Positions 4,135-5,316 of a stretch of 5,316 nucleotides of DNA are shown here, in pieces; position 1 is the first letter of the stretch, and each line of letters begins with the position of its first letter. The notes beneath the pieces were generated by a model. The model was not told the DNA's origin, made no database searches, and saw only the letters and a list, made by a program, of their open reading frames with translations. The position numbers were made by a program, and so were the translations under genes. Source of the stretch: Deltaproteobacteria bacterium. GTDB taxonomy: Bacteria; Desulfobacterota; Binatia; DP-6. The stretch spans positions 1 to 5,316 of the forward strand of contig VBLA01000225.1 of the NCBI GenBank assembly GCA_005879245.1, in the 5' to 3' direction.

Positions 4135-5316
4135 ATGGAGAGATTTCACGGTGAAGGTGGGCACGAGAGGATGCGACTTCGGTGGAGCCTGCTGACCGTA
4201 TGCCTCCTCGGCGTTTTCGGGTCCGCGGCACCACAGGTCTCCGCCGGGTCGACGGTCGCCGTCATGCGCGGCCGCAGCTACGGATCGCGGATCTTCCCGG
4301 ACAACGCCTTCACGGTCGCCGACGCACGCCAGCTCACCGGGCGCCGCATCAACTTCCGCGCGGGCATCGACTACCCGAACATCGGGGGCGTCGTGCAGCC
4401 GTCGTGCACCACCGCCGATTACTCGATCTGCGACGCCTTCGCCCAACTCAACAAGCTCGACGGGTTCGACCTGCAGCCGCGGGTACTCGTGCCGTTCACC
4501 GGCGCCATCGACCTCGGATCCGTGAACGCATCGAACTTCTTCATCAGCACCGACAAGGGAGGCTTTTTCAGCGGTCTGCGCCAGCTCACCTTCGACCCGG
4601 CCACGAACACCTTGGCCGGAATCAGCGATGCCTTCCTCAGCGAGAGGACCGCCTACCGGATCCACGTGACCAACGGCATCGTCGACACCGCTGGCCGTCA
4701 CGTCAATGCGTGCGGCGGAACGTGCGTGGTCCGGTTCACGACGCGAACGGCGACCGGCTCGCTCGTGCGCATCCGTCAGTCGATGGACCTTCCTCTGTCC
4801 AACAGCGCCAACGCCTACGTGCTCGCGGGATTTCCTGACGCGTCGACGTCCACCGCGAGCCGCAAGGTCACGTTCACCCAGAACGGTGTGAACGACGTCT
4901 TCCTGGCGGCGAGCGTCGAACCGTCGCTCGCCGATCCGCTCAACGGAATCGTGCGCACCGACCAGGTGAAGGTCGATCCGACCGCCCCTGGGGCCTTGCA
5001 GTCGAGCGCGGTGCCCAACCTGATCCCGCCCGGGACCGCGGGCTACTACGCGTTCGGCAGCTTCCTGTCACCTCGATACCAGTTCGCCTCGGCGTCGGGG
5101 CAGCAAGACAATCCGTACGGCGTCGGCGACGGCTTCACCGATGGGGAGATCCCGCCGGTCCCCACGACCCAGACGCCGGTCCCATTCGGGGCCGACAGGC
5201 TCGGCGTCATCGTCGTGACACCCGACCCGGCGTTTTTCCCGCCGCCGTGGCCGGCGGCGATCTATGGCCCCGGGTTCACGCGCAGCGACTACGACCTCTT
5301 CGTCACCGCCGACTAC
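4135..5316 (+). CDS. Exported lipase/esterase-like protein with Ig-like module, partial at the right edge
   Basis: The frame is open for 394 codons to the end of the window, so the C-terminus is missing. Residues 13-37 form a signal peptide (MRLRW, hydrophobic SLLTVCLLGVFG, likely cut after VSA). The segment from DNAFTVADARQLTGRR (57-71) to LNKLDGFDLQPRVLVPF (105-121) resembles the N-terminal region of large extracellular bacterial lipases. Residues about 108-204 fit an SbsA-type Ig-like domain, with YRIHVTNGIVDTAGRHV (174-190) matching the usual Tyr...Asp-x-x-Gly strand. Near the end, LGVIVVTPDPAF and WPAAIYGPGFTRSDYDLF (372-389) look like the first strands and oxyanion loop of an alpha/beta-hydrolase, but Pro 379 stands where His of the HG motif is expected. 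The nucleophile Ser and the rest of the triad would lie beyond the window. It probably cleaves lipid or other esters outside the cell. A non-catalytic surface protein is the alternative. Confidence 0.7.
   Translation, partial: MERFHGEGGHERMRLRWSLLTVCLLGVFGSAAPQVSAGSTVAVMRGRSYGSRIFPDNAFTVADARQLTGRRINFRAGIDYPNIGGVVQPSCTTADYSICDAFAQLNKLDGFDLQPRVLVPFTGAIDLGSVNASNFFISTDKGGFFSGLRQLTFDPATNTLAGISDAFLSERTAYRIHVTNGIVDTAGRHVNACGGTCVVRFTTRTATGSLVRIRQSMDLPLSNSANAYVLAGFPDASTSTASRKVTFTQNGVNDVFLAASVEPSLADPLNGIVRTDQVKVDPTAPGALQSSAVPNLIPPGTAGYYAFGSFLSPRYQFASASGQQDNPYGVGDGFTDGEIPPVPTTQTPVPFGADRLGVIVVTPDPAFFPPPWPAAIYGPGFTRSDYDLFVTADY

Noticed and set aside
4045..4701. Long - strand frame (218 codons) opposite the lipase-like gene
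   Set aside because: The + strand frame has a strong ribosome binding site, signal peptide and Ig-like pattern. The - strand product is Val/Gly/Asp-rich without motifs.
4182..4838. Alternative + frame of 218 codons inside the lipase-like gene
   Set aside because: The product is very Arg/His-rich, typical of the wrong frame of a GC-rich gene. The true frame is the one open from 4135.
1..5316. CRISPR array, rRNA gene or complete insertion sequence
   Set aside because: I saw no regular repeat-spacer pattern, no rRNA-like stretch, and no transposase motif with terminal inverted repeats on either strand.

Overview
The window is GC-rich bacterial DNA (by eye well above 60% G+C). It reads as the scar of a phage-type element followed by two genes for exported hydrolases, all on the + strand. 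The source cannot be named from the sequence. The style of the two exported proteins (long signal peptides, cysteine-bearing secreted phosphoesterase, SbsA-type Ig-like module before a hydrolase) suggests a high-GC Gram-negative soil or sediment lineage such as Myxococcota or Binatota; this is a weak inference.

Region 1 (1-1719) is phage-like. About 460 bases without a convincing gene hold several structures: a set of GGCACGAC-type repeats, a hairpin, a fragment on the - strand that looks like the 3' end of a leucine-type tRNA, and a perfect 10-bp inverted repeat. Next comes a small helical, basic protein in the usual position of a terminase small subunit. It overlaps by four bases (GTGA) the start of a terminase large-subunit ATPase gene. 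That gene is broken twice: one base appears to be missing from a G-run at 1241-1244, and the protein stops at 1719 after the ATPase half, with no nuclease half. No portal, capsid, integrase or other phage gene follows.

Region 2 (1720-2032) has no intact gene. Its left part may hold a frameshifted - strand gene remnant. Its right part (1947-1998) folds into two abutting stem-loops just upstream of the next ribosome binding site.

Region 3 (2033-3625) is a complete, well-supported gene for an exported phospholipase C / acid phosphatase family phosphoesterase, with all main family motifs and two cysteine-containing insertions.

Region 4 (3626-4134) is a 509-base gap with several hairpins and no convincing gene. 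Region 5 (4135-5316) is the start of a second exported protein. It resembles the N-terminal part of large extracellular lipases (Ig-like module, then the beginning of an alpha/beta-hydrolase) and runs off the right edge. Both exported enzymes plausibly act on phosphate or lipid esters outside the cytoplasm, but the 509-base gap argues against a single operon.

No clearly novel system is proven. The best leads are the orphan decayed terminase pair with its tRNA-like and palindromic upstream sequence, the tandem stem-loop leader of the phosphoesterase, and a Pro in place of the expected His in the lipase-like HG motif.
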